Assembly: GCF_963678245.1 (NCBI RefSeq)
Contig: NZ_OY782776.1
Coordinates: 186,001-250,000, forward strand
Length of the DNA: 64,000 bases
Direction of reading: 5' to 3'
From: an uncultured Sunxiuqinia sp.
Lineage (GTDB): Bacteria; Bacteroidota; Bacteroidia; Bacteroidales; Prolixibacteraceae
The notes below the pieces were generated by a model, which was not told the DNA's origin, did no database searches, and saw only the letters and a program-made list of their open reading frames with translations. Below are positions 27,718 through 36,924 of this stretch, piece by piece. A program made the position numbers and the translations under genes. Every line of letters begins with the position of its first letter. Position 1 is the first letter of the stretch.

Positions 27718-30700
27718 ATGCGCTTTAAATATTTGTCTGTTTTTTTGTTGTCACTTTTACCTTTTTTTTGTCATGCCCAAGATGAAGTTCATTTTTCGCA
27801 TCTGGGAATGGAGAACGGTTTTACCAACAGCAAAGCAAATACAATTATTCAAGACAAAAAAGGTTTTATTTGGGTTGGAACCTGGAATGGTCTGAACCGA
27901 TATGATGGTTATAACTGCACAACTTTTCAACCAAATTTTCACGACTCAACTTCCATTTCAAACCGAGAGATTATTGAACTGATGGAGGATTCTAAAGGCA
28001 ATATTTGGATAGGAACATCAAATGGTCTGAATTGTCTGGATCCGCAAACTGGACGCTTTAAAAACTTTAAATTTGGAAACCGCATACTTTCCCTTTGTGA
28101 GGGGCGCGATAACAGTATCTGGATTGGAACATGGAACGGAGGATTGTTTAACCTGAATCCTTCAACCGGTGAAACAAAACATTATCTGGCAAGCGACATT
28201 GTCAGCGACGTACATATCGATTCACGCAACATTTTGTGGGCGGCTACCTATTATGGGTTGATTAAGTTTGATTTGGCGAAGGATTCTTTTACTCGTTATT
28301 TGTCCGGACCTTCTCCAAATTCACTCAGTAATTCAGTGGTTACGCAGATTATAGAGTCATCTCCTGGACAGTTTTGGGTTGGTAGTTGGGGCGGCGGTCT
28401 TACCAGGATGGATGTCTCTGATGATGGGAAGGAAATTCATTTTACCCAGTACCAATCTAACTCAGGGGAGGGAAGTCTTAATGCAAGTGTTATTTCAAAA
28501 CTCTATTACGATCAATTTGACAACCTTTGGATTGGTACGAGGACAGATGGGGTACGTCTGTTGAAGAAAGATCAGCAACAACTTCCACCTTCTAAAGCAC
28601 ATTTCATCAGCTATCGGGAGGAATCTGACAATTCTGAGAGCCTTTCAGGAAACGGGATATCATCCATATTGGTGGATCGAAGCGGGGTTCTTTGGTTGGG
28701 AGCAGCGAGCATTGATTGTGCTCCGATTGTAGAAAGTGGAATTAGCCGTTACGCACTTCCCAGAGATCAGGATGATCCGTTACAGAAAAACTATATTAAA
28801 GCAATAGCGGAGTTCGACAATCAGCTCTGGATTGGTGCCAACAACATCCTTTTTCAATATGAGCTGACGAATGGAAAGTATGTTTTTCGCAAACAATACC
28901 GTCGTCCCGAATATCAAATAGGACAATCAACTTATTCGGCAACTGCCATCCTCGATTTAGCGGCCGACTCTACAGGCTTGTGGGTAGGCACCGACGATGC
29001 CGGTCTTGTTTATTACAGTTTTACTTCGGATTTTTTACTAAATCAGAGTAAAAAGAAGGTTTTCAATCAACTGACAAAACCATCCATTCCTGGAAATAAA
29101 GTTAGCAGCTTGACTATTTCGAACAAATATCCGGGGGTTGTTTGGGTCGGTACGATGCAAAATGGTTTTGTAAAACTGGCTCTAAATAAAGACGGAAGCT
29201 ATGAAACAAAGAGCTACTACTCGAACAGTTCACCAAAATCTATTACAGACAATAATATTCGGACAATATTCGAAGATAAGTCAGGAAAGGTCTGGATTGG
29301 AACACAACACGGTCTTAATAGCTTTGAGCCTGACGGTGATTCTTTCGAACATTTTCTCTATTCGTCTTCAAACCCTAATTCCATAAACGACAACGTAATC
29401 AATACAATCAGTCAGGATAGCTTTGGTAATTTGTGGGTAGGCACCAACTCAGGGCTCAACAAAAGAATATCGATTGCGGGAGAGCGCGCATTGCAAAAAA
29501 CAGTATTTAAAGGATTTCCTGATGTTAATTATTTGAGGAATGAAATTGTGACAAATCTGCTCGAAGATGAATCGGGGCAGTTGTGGATTCGCCTATATCG
29601 AGGCTTCATAAAGTATAATGCTGAAAAAGATAGTGTTACGGGTGAATACTTCACCCGTAATTACGAAAATATTCGTTTCGAGCGGAATACTGCTTTAAAA
29701 TTCAATGATGGTAGATTTATCCTTGGAAATGGAAGCGGTTTCCTGAGCTTCTATCCGGATAGTATGTTTAAGAAGACTGTTTATCCGGAGGTTGTGATTA
29801 CCGATTTCCAAATTTACAATGAAAGCCTTAATAGTACCGGAGAACTAAGATCTGAACATAATCTGACTAGTTCCATTCCTTATACAGATCATGTACAACT
29901 GTCGTACAAAGACAAGATGATTACATTTGTCTTTTCGGCAATGGACTACAAAAACCCGAATAAAAATTCCTATTTCTATAAATTGGAAGGGTTTGATAAT
30001 CAATGGAACAGTGTGGGGGCTCGAAATTCGGCTACCTATACAAACATACCGCACGGCAATTATACCTTTAAAGTGAAAGCACGAAATAGCGACGGCTTTT
30101 GGAGTGAGGGGGAAAAGACACTCAAGATATCCGTTTCGCCACCCTGGTGGAAAACTGTTTGGGCTTACCTGTTTTATGGATTTGTGTTTGCCGGCTTGCT
30201 CTATTTCTTCAACAAGTTTTCATTAATTAGAGCGCAGGAAAAGAGTACAATGAAATTTGAGAAAATGAAAACGGAAGAGATGACTCGTTTAAATGAACTA
30301 AAATCATTTTTCTTCACAGACATCACCCATGAACTTAAAACTCCGTTAACCTTGATTCTGGGACCAGCACGAGAACTATCAGCCGACAGAAATTTGGGGT
30401 CTTATGCGGCAAAGCAAGCAGGATTAATAGAAAATAGTGCACTGAAGTTACTCCGATTGGTTAACCAGCTAATGGAATTCCGAAAAATTGAAAAAGGAGT
30501 GATGGATGAGCTTTTTGCACAGCGTTGTGATATCAGCCAAATGCTGCAGGATACCTATCGTTTTTTTGTGCCGATGGCTGATTCGCGCAAAATTGATTTC
30601 ACGATCCAGCTTGATAATGAGGCAATCATCGCTTATGTAGACCCCGACAAATTGGAAAAGGTGATTTTCAATCTTATTTCAAATGCGTTTAAATACACCA

Positions 30701-31863
30701 GAGATAATAGCTTTATTGCATTAAAAGCTACATTAAAAAGCGAAGGTTCCGGAAAATCAGTCGTTATTGAAGTTGAAGACAGCGGAATTGGCATTGCCAA
30801 CGAGCATAAGGAAAAGATTTTTGATCGCTTCTATCAAATAAATCAAATTCGTACTCAAAGTACCGGTGGTATCGGACTTTATATGGCAAAAGCTTTGGTT
30901 GAACAGCATGGAGGTAAGATTGTAGTGGAAAGCGAACTGGGCAAGGGGAGTTGCTTTAAGCTTTCGATCCCTGTGGATCCAAATCTTGTAAAGAACCCAC
31001 TTCAGGGAGCGCAACCGTTGGAGACCGAAAAGTCAGATGAAAAAGCAATGTTACTGGATAATTCCGAAATGGGAGCAGATTCTTTGGACACGAACGGAAA
31101 GAAACCTGTCATCCTGATAGTGGAGGACGATGGAGATCTTAATGATTTTTTGGTCTCGGGTCTTGAATCCGAATTTAAGATAATACGTGCGTTCAATGGA
31201 AAGGAAGCGCTGGAGCTGGCTAAAAAAGAAATACCCGATTTGATTTTGACAGATGTGATGATGCCCGAGATGGATGGATTTGAATTTTGCCGCATTGTTC
31301 GAAAAAACATCAATATTTCACATATTCCTGTTGTTTTTCTCACTGCTAAAACCATGCAGGAGGATGAAGTTAAGGGGCTAAAGCTTGGAGCTGTCGATTA
31401 CATATACAAACCCTTCAATTTAGTGGCACTAAAACTCAAGATTCACAATATCCTGCATTCGCAAAAGCAAATGCAGGATCGTCTTCGCACTGAGCAGATT
31501 TTAAAGCCTGAAACAGTTGAGTTATCCTCGCTTGATGAAATTTTCCTGAAAGAAGCAGTAGAATCGGTACAGAATAACCTAGACAATCCGAAATTCGATG
31601 TTGAAGCATTTAGTAATGAGCTCAAAGTAAGTCCGAATCAGGTCTACAGGAAAATAAAGGCACTGACTGGTCAAACAGCGAAAGAGTTTATCCGCAATCA
31701 ACGCCTGAAAATTGCTGCTGATTTATTTTTGCAGCACAAACGTTCCATCTCTGAGGTTATTTATATGGTAGGGTTTACCAGTCCTTCCTATTTTACCCGA
31801 TGTTTCAAGGAATTTTATGGTTGTACACCGAAGGAATACATTGAAAGAAATGCCAGCAGTTAG
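27718..31863 (+). CDS. Hybrid two-component system sensor-regulator (HTCS)
   Basis: 1381 residues, all parts of a phosphorelay in one inner-membrane protein. Signal sequence (LLSLLPFFCHA, residues 10-20). The periplasmic sensor is built of two beta-propellers of Reg_prop repeats (repeated WVGTWNGL, NIWIGTSNGL, NLWVGTNSGL), followed by a Y_Y_Y domain (about 710-790, GNYTFKVKARNSDGFW). One transmembrane helix lies at about 808-826. Histidine kinase: His871 in TDITHELKTPLTL, N-box NLISNAFKYT, G-boxes DSGIGI and GGIGLYMAK. Receiver domain with Asp1179 in LILTDVMMPEMDG. A C-terminal AraC-type helix-turn-helix pair contains GFTSPSYFTRCFKEFYG. HTCS proteins bind oligosaccharides in the periplasm and switch on the adjacent polysaccharide locus. 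Divergent from the GH16-SusCD operon. Confidence 0.97.
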   Translation: MRFKYLSVFLLSLLPFFCHAQDEVHFSHLGMENGFTNSKANTIIQDKKGFIWVGTWNGLNRYDGYNCTTFQPNFHDSTSISNREIIELMEDSKGNIWIGTSNGLNCLDPQTGRFKNFKFGNRILSLCEGRDNSIWIGTWNGGLFNLNPSTGETKHYLASDIVSDVHIDSRNILWAATYYGLIKFDLAKDSFTRYLSGPSPNSLSNSVVTQIIESSPGQFWVGSWGGGLTRMDVSDDGKEIHFTQYQSNSGEGSLNASVISKLYYDQFDNLWIGTRTDGVRLLKKDQQQLPPSKAHFISYREESDNSESLSGNGISSILVDRSGVLWLGAASIDCAPIVESGISRYALPRDQDDPLQKNYIKAIAEFDNQLWIGANNILFQYELTNGKYVFRKQYRRPEYQIGQSTYSATAILDLAADSTGLWVGTDDAGLVYYSFTSDFLLNQSKKKVFNQLTKPSIPGNKVSSLTISNKYPGVVWVGTMQNGFVKLALNKDGSYETKSYYSNSSPKSITDNNIRTIFEDKSGKVWIGTQHGLNSFEPDGDSFEHFLYSSSNPNSINDNVINTISQDSFGNLWVGTNSGLNKRISIAGERALQKTVFKGFPDVNYLRNEIVTNLLEDESGQLWIRLYRGFIKYNAEKDSVTGEYFTRNYENIRFERNTALKFNDGRFILGNGSGFLSFYPDSMFKKTVYPEVVITDFQIYNESLNSTGELRSEHNLTSSIPYTDHVQLSYKDKMITFVFSAMDYKNPNKNSYFYKLEGFDNQWNSVGARNSATYTNIPHGNYTFKVKARNSDGFWSEGEKTLKISVSPPWWKTVWAYLFYGFVFAGLLYFFNKFSLIRAQEKSTMKFEKMKTEEMTRLNELKSFFFTDITHELKTPLTLILGPARELSADRNLGSYAAKQAGLIENSALKLLRLVNQLMEFRKIEKGVMDELFAQRCDISQMLQDTYRFFVPMADSRKIDFTIQLDNEAIIAYVDPDKLEKVIFNLISNAFKYTRDNSFIALKATLKSEGSGKSVVIEVEDSGIGIANEHKEKIFDRFYQINQIRTQSTGGIGLYMAKALVEQHGGKIVVESELGKGSCFKLSIPVDPNLVKNPLQGAQPLETEKSDEKAMLLDNSEMGADSLDTNGKKPVILIVEDDGDLNDFLVSGLESEFKIIRAFNGKEALELAKKEIPDLILTDVMMPEMDGFEFCRIVRKNINISHIPVVFLTAKTMQEDEVKGLKLGAVDYIYKPFNLVALKLKIHNILHSQKQMQDRLRTEQILKPETVELSSLDEIFLKEAVESVQNNLDNPKFDVEAFSNELKVSPNQVYRKIKALTGQTAKEFIRNQRLKIAADLFLQHKRSISEVIYMVGFTSPSYFTRCFKEFYGCTPKEYIERNASS

Positions 31864-31904
31864 TAAAGTTTCGGTAACCAATAAGTTGCACTCGGCTGGC
31901 TAAA

Positions 31905-31943
31905 AAGAAAAAGTCTATCCTTATTGGATGGGCTTTTCTTTTA
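31905..31943 (+). terminator. Terminator after the hybrid regulator gene
   Basis: AAAAAGTCTATCC and GGATGGGCTTTTCTTTT pair with GU pairs around TTATT, giving a hairpin that runs into a T-rich tail about 45 bases past the regulator stop. The GH43-like gene 155 bases further on is therefore probably transcribed from its own promoter. Confidence 0.6.
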
Positions 31944-32097
31944 TATCGAATTTGTACAAGCTTGTTTTAAATTTATGCAAGCCTCTTTTTACCGCATAGC
32001 TTATGTTTGCACGGACAGAATACAATGAAATCGGGACGAAGAACCAAGTCACGCTTTTTATTGCTATTTCAACGTCAAACTCGAAAAAATTGATCAA

Positions 32098-33273
32098 ATG
32101 CGGAAGGTAAAATCAACTACAACTTTTAAAACACAACTAGCTTGCTTTGCACTGTTGGCAATCGTCACACTGATTCGTTGCAGTCCTGAAAGTAAAGAAG
32201 TAAAATACAACAATAGTTTTAAGCCCGGAAAAATTTGTCTGGATACAGACAGTGTTCACATCAATGCACATGGAGGAGGTATTTTGTACCACCACAAAAC
32301 CTATTATTGGTTTGGCGAGTTTAAAACAGCCGGACAAGGCGGTAATACTGCACAGGTTGGTGTTAGCTGTTATTCTTCAACGGATCTTTATAACTGGAAG
32401 AACGAAGGTATTGCATTGCCAGTCTCGTCTGAACCCGGATCTGATATAGAAAAAGGAAGCGTGATCGAACGTCCTAAGGTGATATACAATGAAAAGACCG
32501 GCAAATTTGTAATGTGGTTTCACCTGGAATTGAAAGGTCAGGGTTACGAAGCTGCGCGAACTGCATTGGCTGTCAGTAATAATGTTACAGGACCATATAC
32601 CTTTGTGAAATCACTACGACCGAATGCTCAGGAATGGCCGTTTGATTATCCGGAAGAACTAAAAAACAAAGCGTACGATACCGAATTGAAGTGGTGGACA
32701 CCAGACTGGTATAAGGCAATTGACGAAGGGATGTTTATGCAACGTGATTTTGAAGGCGGGCAAATGGCGCGCGATATGCAGCTTTTTGTCGACGATGATG
32801 GTAAAGCTTACCATATTCACTCTTCGGAAGATAACCTAACATTGCACATTTCTGAGCTTACAGATGACTACCAGGATTTCACCGGAAAGTATATTCGCAT
32901 TTTTCCGGGCGGACATAATGAGGCTCCAGCTCTGTTTAAAAAGGACGGTATTTATTACCTGATGGCATCCGGATGTACTGGTTGGGATCCAAATGAAGCT
33001 CGCTTGTTTGATGCAAAGTCGATATGGGGACCATGGAAACCATTGGGTAATCCATGTGTTGGCGAAGAAGCTCATCTGACCTTTCATTCGCAAAGTACCT
33101 ATATTTTGCCTGTTCAAGGTAAAAAAGACGCTTTTATTTATATGGGTGATCGATGGACTCCGGAAAATCCAATTGACGGCCGTTATATTTGGCTACCTAT
33201 TCAGTTCGATGAAAGCGGGAAACCGGTTATCAATTGGTACGATGAATGGAATTTATCCATCTTTGATAATTAA
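32098..33273 (+). CDS. GH43-like lipoprotein, possible exo-beta-1,3-galactanase
   Basis: 391 residues. A lipoprotein signal ends in LIRC (Cys28). Five-bladed-propeller sequence of GH43/clan F type: HINAHGGGILYHHKTYYWFGE near residues 54-74, then ERPKVIYNEKTGKFVMWFH, ARDMQLFVDDDGKAYHIHSS and NEAPALFKKDGIYYLMASG. The INAHGGG motif stands where typical GH43 enzymes have the catalytic Asp. The subfamilies that share this (24, with exo-beta-1,3-galactanases, and 34) work without that aspartate. A galactan substrate would agree with the lyase and GH88 cassette for arabinogalactan side chains. It is downstream of the regulator gene, on the same strand and behind a terminator. GH43 membership is fairly sure, the subfamily much less so. 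Confidence 0.75.
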   Translation: MRKVKSTTTFKTQLACFALLAIVTLIRCSPESKEVKYNNSFKPGKICLDTDSVHINAHGGGILYHHKTYYWFGEFKTAGQGGNTAQVGVSCYSSTDLYNWKNEGIALPVSSEPGSDIEKGSVIERPKVIYNEKTGKFVMWFHLELKGQGYEAARTALAVSNNVTGPYTFVKSLRPNAQEWPFDYPEELKNKAYDTELKWWTPDWYKAIDEGMFMQRDFEGGQMARDMQLFVDDDGKAYHIHSSEDNLTLHISELTDDYQDFTGKYIRIFPGGHNEAPALFKKDGIYYLMASGCTGWDPNEARLFDAKSIWGPWKPLGNPCVGEEAHLTFHSQSTYILPVQGKKDAFIYMGDRWTPENPIDGRYIWLPIQFDESGKPVINWYDEWNLSIFDN

Positions 33274-33316
33274 AAGCTGATTGTTTAGTTAGATTTTTTA
33301 CATATAATCACTTACT

Positions 33317-33351
33317 AACTCTCATTGTCGACGGGCTTTGGGAGTTTTTTA
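33317..33351 (+). terminator. Terminator after the GH43-like gene
   Basis: AACTCTC pairs with GGGAGTT around a 16-base loop and is followed by TTTTT, about 45 bases beyond the stop at 33273. It marks the right end of the intact polysaccharide locus. Confidence 0.6.
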
Positions 33352-33570
33352 TATCACATCAGGTATCATTGATACGGATTGGCATTTGTTTTTCTAGGTC
33401 GAAACTCCGGGTATTATCAGATAGCTTGTTAAATCGTTTTTTGAACTTTAAGGACTATTTTTCAAAATACCTGAATTGGCAGACATGATGCTAATCAAAA
33501 TAGTACTAGCAAAAGGAAGTGAACAGAGGTATGCTTAACTTCCAAGATTGGAATAAATAGCAAAAACGGG

Positions 33571-33616
33571 AAGACAAGAAAGGCTATCTGACACGTCAGA
33601 TAGCCTTTCTTGTCTT
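33571..33616 (-). terminator. Strong hairpin terminator behind the SusD remnant
   Basis: A perfect 22-bp inverted repeat, AAGACAAGAAAGGCTATCTG... against its exact complement, with an ACGT tip. Read on the minus strand it is followed by CCCGTTTTTG. It lies about 72 bases past the stop of the SusD remnant. The remaining bases of 33274-33687 contain nothing else that I recognise. Confidence 0.7.
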
Positions 33617-33687
33617 ATCTCTTATAAATGATCTTGATATGTTTTTCTAAAAATTTGTTCGATCGATATATCTAACTTACCAAACCA

Positions 33688-34456
33688 CTAGTTGTATCCT
33701 GGGTTTTGATCCCATTGTACATCTTTGTTACGCTGTATTTCGCTTAATGGAATCGGTAACAAGAGAAGTTTCGGGTCAAGTCCGCTGATTGTTCCTTTTA
33801 TTGAACTATCGGTATTGAGCTTTGCACGTTCGATCAAAGTGCCTGTACGCATAAGTGTAATACGACGGTTTTCTTCAGTGAATAGCTCACGCGCACGTTC
33901 GTCGAGAATGAAATCCAATTGTTATGTTGGAGGAGTTTACTTTGCCTAGATCAGTGTTTCCGCTTTCCTGACGAGACAATTTAAAAGCCCTGTCGCGCAA
34001 TACGTTAATATCGTCGGAAGCACCGGATGAATTGTCTTGTTTGAAACGGGCTTCGGCCCGAAACAGGTATGTTTCACCCAAACGCATCATTGGGAAATCT
34101 TTGATGTTGGTCCAACCCCACTGGTCAGTAGGATCGAATGAATCCCATTTGCGTGTATAAGGGTACGCTACTTCCAAGGTATCGCTAGCTGCAATAATCG
34201 CTGTATCACCTTCCTGAACCTCTATAACTTTAACGGCGTCAGGTGAGTCTGCAGCAACTCTAAATCCGTTGGCATCAATACCAACTGTTGCGCTAAATCC
34301 TGGTGCGTTGTAATAAAATGTTCTTGTAATATTATTTTCCGAATTACGGATATCACCATCTTCGTACAATTGGTATTTTACCCAATCACTTGGTCTCATA
34401 CGACCATTACCGCGACCTCCATAAGGATGCACAAAATCATCACCTACTCCATCGTA
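33688..34456 (-). pseudogene. SusD-like gene, 5' end deleted and frameshifted
   Basis: C-terminal part of a RagB/SusD lipoprotein gene. The upstream frame contains VHPYGGRGNGRMRPSDWVKY, DFPMMRLGETYLFRAEARFK and DDINVLRDRAFKLS. The downstream frame contains DFILDERARELFTEENRRI and the SusD ending QWDQNPGYN. The frames part at 33915-33916, where one extra base (a GG on the minus strand before ATTTC) moves the reading frame from the expected LDFILDERAREL to a stop at 33887. The N-terminal half, with the lipoprotein signal, is missing. The sequence starts abruptly at about 34456, fused to a SusC signal peptide. It cannot make a working SusD. Confidence 0.88.
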
Positions 34457-34578
34457 ACTACTCAAAACAGAGAAGCATATAGAAAATACGGTTAGTTTCA
34501 TATAGTTTCATAACAATTAAAACTCTTTGCTGGACGATCTTTTTAAAGATGTCCAACACATTTGCATTTTTTTCCCAT
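34456..34578 (-). pseudogene. Remnant of a SusC gene start, fused to the SusD remnant
   Basis: Only about 38 codons of a SusC-type gene remain. Reading through small indels, the minus strand gives (M)EKNANVLDIFKKIVQQRV, then LIV and MKLTVFSICFSVLSS. This is the basic leader plus signal peptide usual for SusC proteins paired with FecI/FecR regulators. An extra G after the ATG at 34578 and a 10-base tandem duplication (TAGTTTCATA twice, 34493-34512) break the frame. After Ser-Ser the sequence jumps directly into the middle of SusD, so the whole plug and barrel (about 3 kb) is gone. Confidence 0.72.
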
Positions 34579-34733
34579 AGATTTGTAACGTATTAGTTAA
34601 TAAAAGTTTAAATGACCTGAATTTCCGGTTCAGGTTAATGAATTGAGAACAAGGGAGTGCGTCAACACTTTCCTGTTTTTTTGAGATGGATTTGTTTACA
34701 TAGGCAATTTCATTTTTGTTAACGTAATCGAGT

Positions 34734-35770
34734 CTATTTTCTTGATAAGATAACTTTTTGTTTGTTTTCATCTGTTGCCACAAAATTGTAATCTAACGGA
34801 GACATCAGGCTTAGAAAATGAAGAACCTGTTGCAGCGAATTGTCGTTGAACGTTCCGGTAATATGCTCTCTTAGTAACTGCGGATCCTTCACCTCAATTT
34901 CGACATTGTACCAGTTTTCCAGTCTGGAAATCACTTTTTCCATCGGATCATCGAAAAATACGATTAGTCCTTTGCGCTAGGATGTATACCGATTGAGGTC
35001 TGTTTCTAGTGAGTGTATAATTTCATTTGTATTCAGCCGGTAGCTAGCTAACTGCATCGGGTCGAGATCGAGTATCTGCTTAGATGAGCCGTTTGTCGTT
35101 TTTAAAAGGCTGACCTTTCTTTTTTGCAGAGCCACTATTATCTCGTTTTCGCTTTCATACTCGTTTTCGCTTTCATAGGCGTATACATTGAACGAGGTTC
35201 CAAGCACCTTAATGTCCAAGTCGGATGTAGACACGATAAAAGGGTGTTGGCTATCTTTAGTTACTTCAAAGAAGCCTTCGCCTACCAATCTTACTTTACG
35301 CTCATTTTGGTTTTCGAAAGAAATGGGGAAGCTGAGGCGGCTACCCGCGTTTAGCCATACGTTTGTTCCATCGGCTAAATGAAGCTGAGTTTGTGTGTCG
35401 TATGCTGCCTTTACTTCTTGGTAAATGGCTACCTCCGTATCTATTTGCTGCCGGCTGAAAAAGTGATAGACAGAGGAAATTAAGATAGATAGCATGAGAG
35501 ATGAAGTAGCTTATTTCCAATATGTTATCCGGAGTTTTTTCGATTGAACTCAGGAATTTGTTTTTTAGATTCTTTTAGGGCAAAATAGGTATCAATCGTA
35601 TCGTTTAAAGTCAGCAGTTTGGAATCTTTCCAAAGTTTCCGGTAAGCCTCAAATGATTGCTCATTAGCTGATGATTGATTGACCCAGTTGGTTATAGTTT
35701 GTTTCTCTTCTGGGGTTGAATGACCAGAAAAGTCTTTAATTATTAATGATTCGATCTGCGATTTCTCCAC
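34734..35770 (-). pseudogene. FecR-type anti-sigma factor gene with several disabling mutations
   Basis: Three pieces of one FecR protein in order. Residues of the N-terminal DUF4880-like cytoplasmic domain (35525-35770, TPEEKQTITNWVNQS, FEAYRKLW). The periplasmic FecR domain (34977-35495, LHLADGTNVWLNAGSRLSFP, VRLVGEGFFEV, VLGTSFNVYAYE). The DUF4974 C-terminal domain (34734-34943, VISRLENWYNVEIEV). An in-frame TAA at 35525-35527 ends the first piece, and a frameshift follows in the transmembrane part. A TAG at 34974-34976 stands exactly where the family has a conserved Trp (TSWxxG), so TGG has become TAG. There is also an 18-base tandem duplication at 35143-35178. Partner of the broken sigma factor encoded just upstream. 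Confidence 0.88.
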
Positions 35771-35832
35771 GGCTATTCCTTTGTTTTTCTTAAGGACGTT
35801 GAAATAGGTGGAGTACCCTAGATTAATTTTTT

Positions 35833-36362
35833 TTAGTGAGTTATCCGATAAATTAAAATGACAATCGGCAGGTAGTCTTTTAGTTTCGAACGAAGTATTT
35901 TTAATGATCGACTCATTAGTCCTTCCACTGCTTTTACCGAGATGCCCATTTTTTTTGCAATTTCCGGATAGGTCAGTTTTTCAAACCTGCTGTATTCAAA
36001 GGCAATTCTGCATCGGTCGGGTAGTTGGGGGAGTGCCGGCACCAGTTTTTCTTCAAACTCATGAGATAGTAATTGTGCATCAGCTTGATGATCGTTAGAC
36101 TTGTTGGCTATAATCGTATTTAATTCATTATGATGTGGCTCTTTACGTATATGGTCGATGCATTTATTGCGAACCATAAATGATAGATACGAAGATAAAT
36201 TCTCAATGGAGTCAACTTGATTTCGCCTTTCCAAAATTTAATAAATCAATCTTATACAGGGCTTTGTAGTACTTTCTGAAGATAAAATCGTAAGCTTTCT
36301 CCTGACCTTCTTTTAAAGCCAGAATTAGAAATGCATCATTCTCTATGAATTTGTTTACCATC
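35833..36362 (-). pseudogene. FecI-type ECF sigma factor gene with internal deletion
   Basis: The start (ATG at 36362) reads ALKEGQEKAYDFIFRKYYKA, normal for the beginning of sigma region 2, then stops at 36213. The remainder resumes in another frame with ERRNQVDSIENLSSYLSFMV, NKCIDHIRKE and the sigma region 4 helix-turn-helix (TYPEIAKKMGISVKAVEGLM) to the stop at 35833. The core of region 2, which normally holds the DIVQDVFxKLW segment that binds the -10 element, is missing at the join near 36240, so roughly 75-80 bases are deleted and the frame is shifted. It is followed at 63 bases by the FecR remnant, the usual sigma/anti-sigma order. Confidence 0.85.
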
Positions 36363-36451
36363 AAGTAACTAATATACGGATTGGTTCAATAAGTTTGAAT
36401 TACAAATAAAGCTAATTTTTGAGTAGGAAGAAACATGAGCGGTATACGCAC

Positions 36452-36496
36452 AAAAAAACAGGTCTTCTAAATCTGACAAAATAGAAACCTGTTTGC
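36452..36496 (-). terminator. Terminator after the 135-aa four-cysteine protein gene
   Basis: On the minus strand AAACAGGT pairs with ACCTGTTT across a 23-base loop and continues into a seven-T run. It lies about 22 bases past the stop at 36517. Confidence 0.55.
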
Positions 36497-36516
36497 AGTA
36501 AATTGTAAATTATTTT

Positions 36517-36924
36517 TTAATCGATACGCTTAAATTCGTTAATGGTTGAATCAGCCAGTTTATAACTCGGTTTGTACTCATCTAAACGGAAGAATCCGGT
36601 GGTCATGCGGTGAAGTTCTCCATGAATTTGCTCCATGGATTGCGTAATACGCGATCGGAACAAACTGGCACAATTGGTACACGGAGAACCTTGGATGTCA
36701 ATCGTTTCATTAAACGCTGATTTCAACTCATCAATTGAGTCATCATATTGTCGGTCTGCAAAAAAATCTTGAGATTTTAGCAGACATTGATTTATTGCAG
36801 ATCGTTTTTTTGCACACTTACGTCCGTTATATTGACAGCTAACAAATTGTATCGGTTCACTTTTTAATATTCTTTCACGTTTTCCACTTAACCGTGAAAA
36901 AATCCATCCCTTCATTTCTTTCAT
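36517..36924 (-). CDS. Unrecognised four-cysteine protein, copy 1 of a tandem pair
   Basis: I do not recognise the family. 135 residues from the ATG at 36924, which gives the same length ahead of the first conserved Cys as in copy 2. The frame also opens at 36957. No signal peptide or membrane helix, so probably cytoplasmic. Cys30 and Cys37 (C-x6-C, CQYNGRKC) and Cys82 and Cys85 (P-C-x2-C-A) are shared with the protein encoded at 37268-37681, as are DRQYDDSIDELKSAF, CASLFRSRI and SMEQIHGELHRMT. The region between the cysteine pairs looks helical. A zinc-binding fold is possible. It has its own terminator. The 343 bases between the two copies contain only AT-rich DNA without a visible gene. 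Confidence 0.72.
   Translation of the reverse strand: MKEMKGWIFSRLSGKRERILKSEPIQFVSCQYNGRKCAKKRSAINQCLLKSQDFFADRQYDDSIDELKSAFNETIDIQGSPCTNCASLFRSRITQSMEQIHGELHRMTTGFFRLDEYKPSYKLADSTINEFKRID

Noticed and set aside
33571-33616. 22-bp perfect inverted repeat considered as an insertion-sequence end or attachment site
   Set aside because: No transposase or second copy is nearby, and the T-run after the stem fits a terminator.
34517-34783. 88-aa open frame between the FecR and SusC remnants
   Set aside because: It runs out of frame through the end of FecR and the SusC leader. The alternative frame carries the recognisable SusC start.
35143-35178. Short tandem repeat considered as a CRISPR-like array
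   Set aside because: Only two adjacent copies without spacers, inside a coding remnant.
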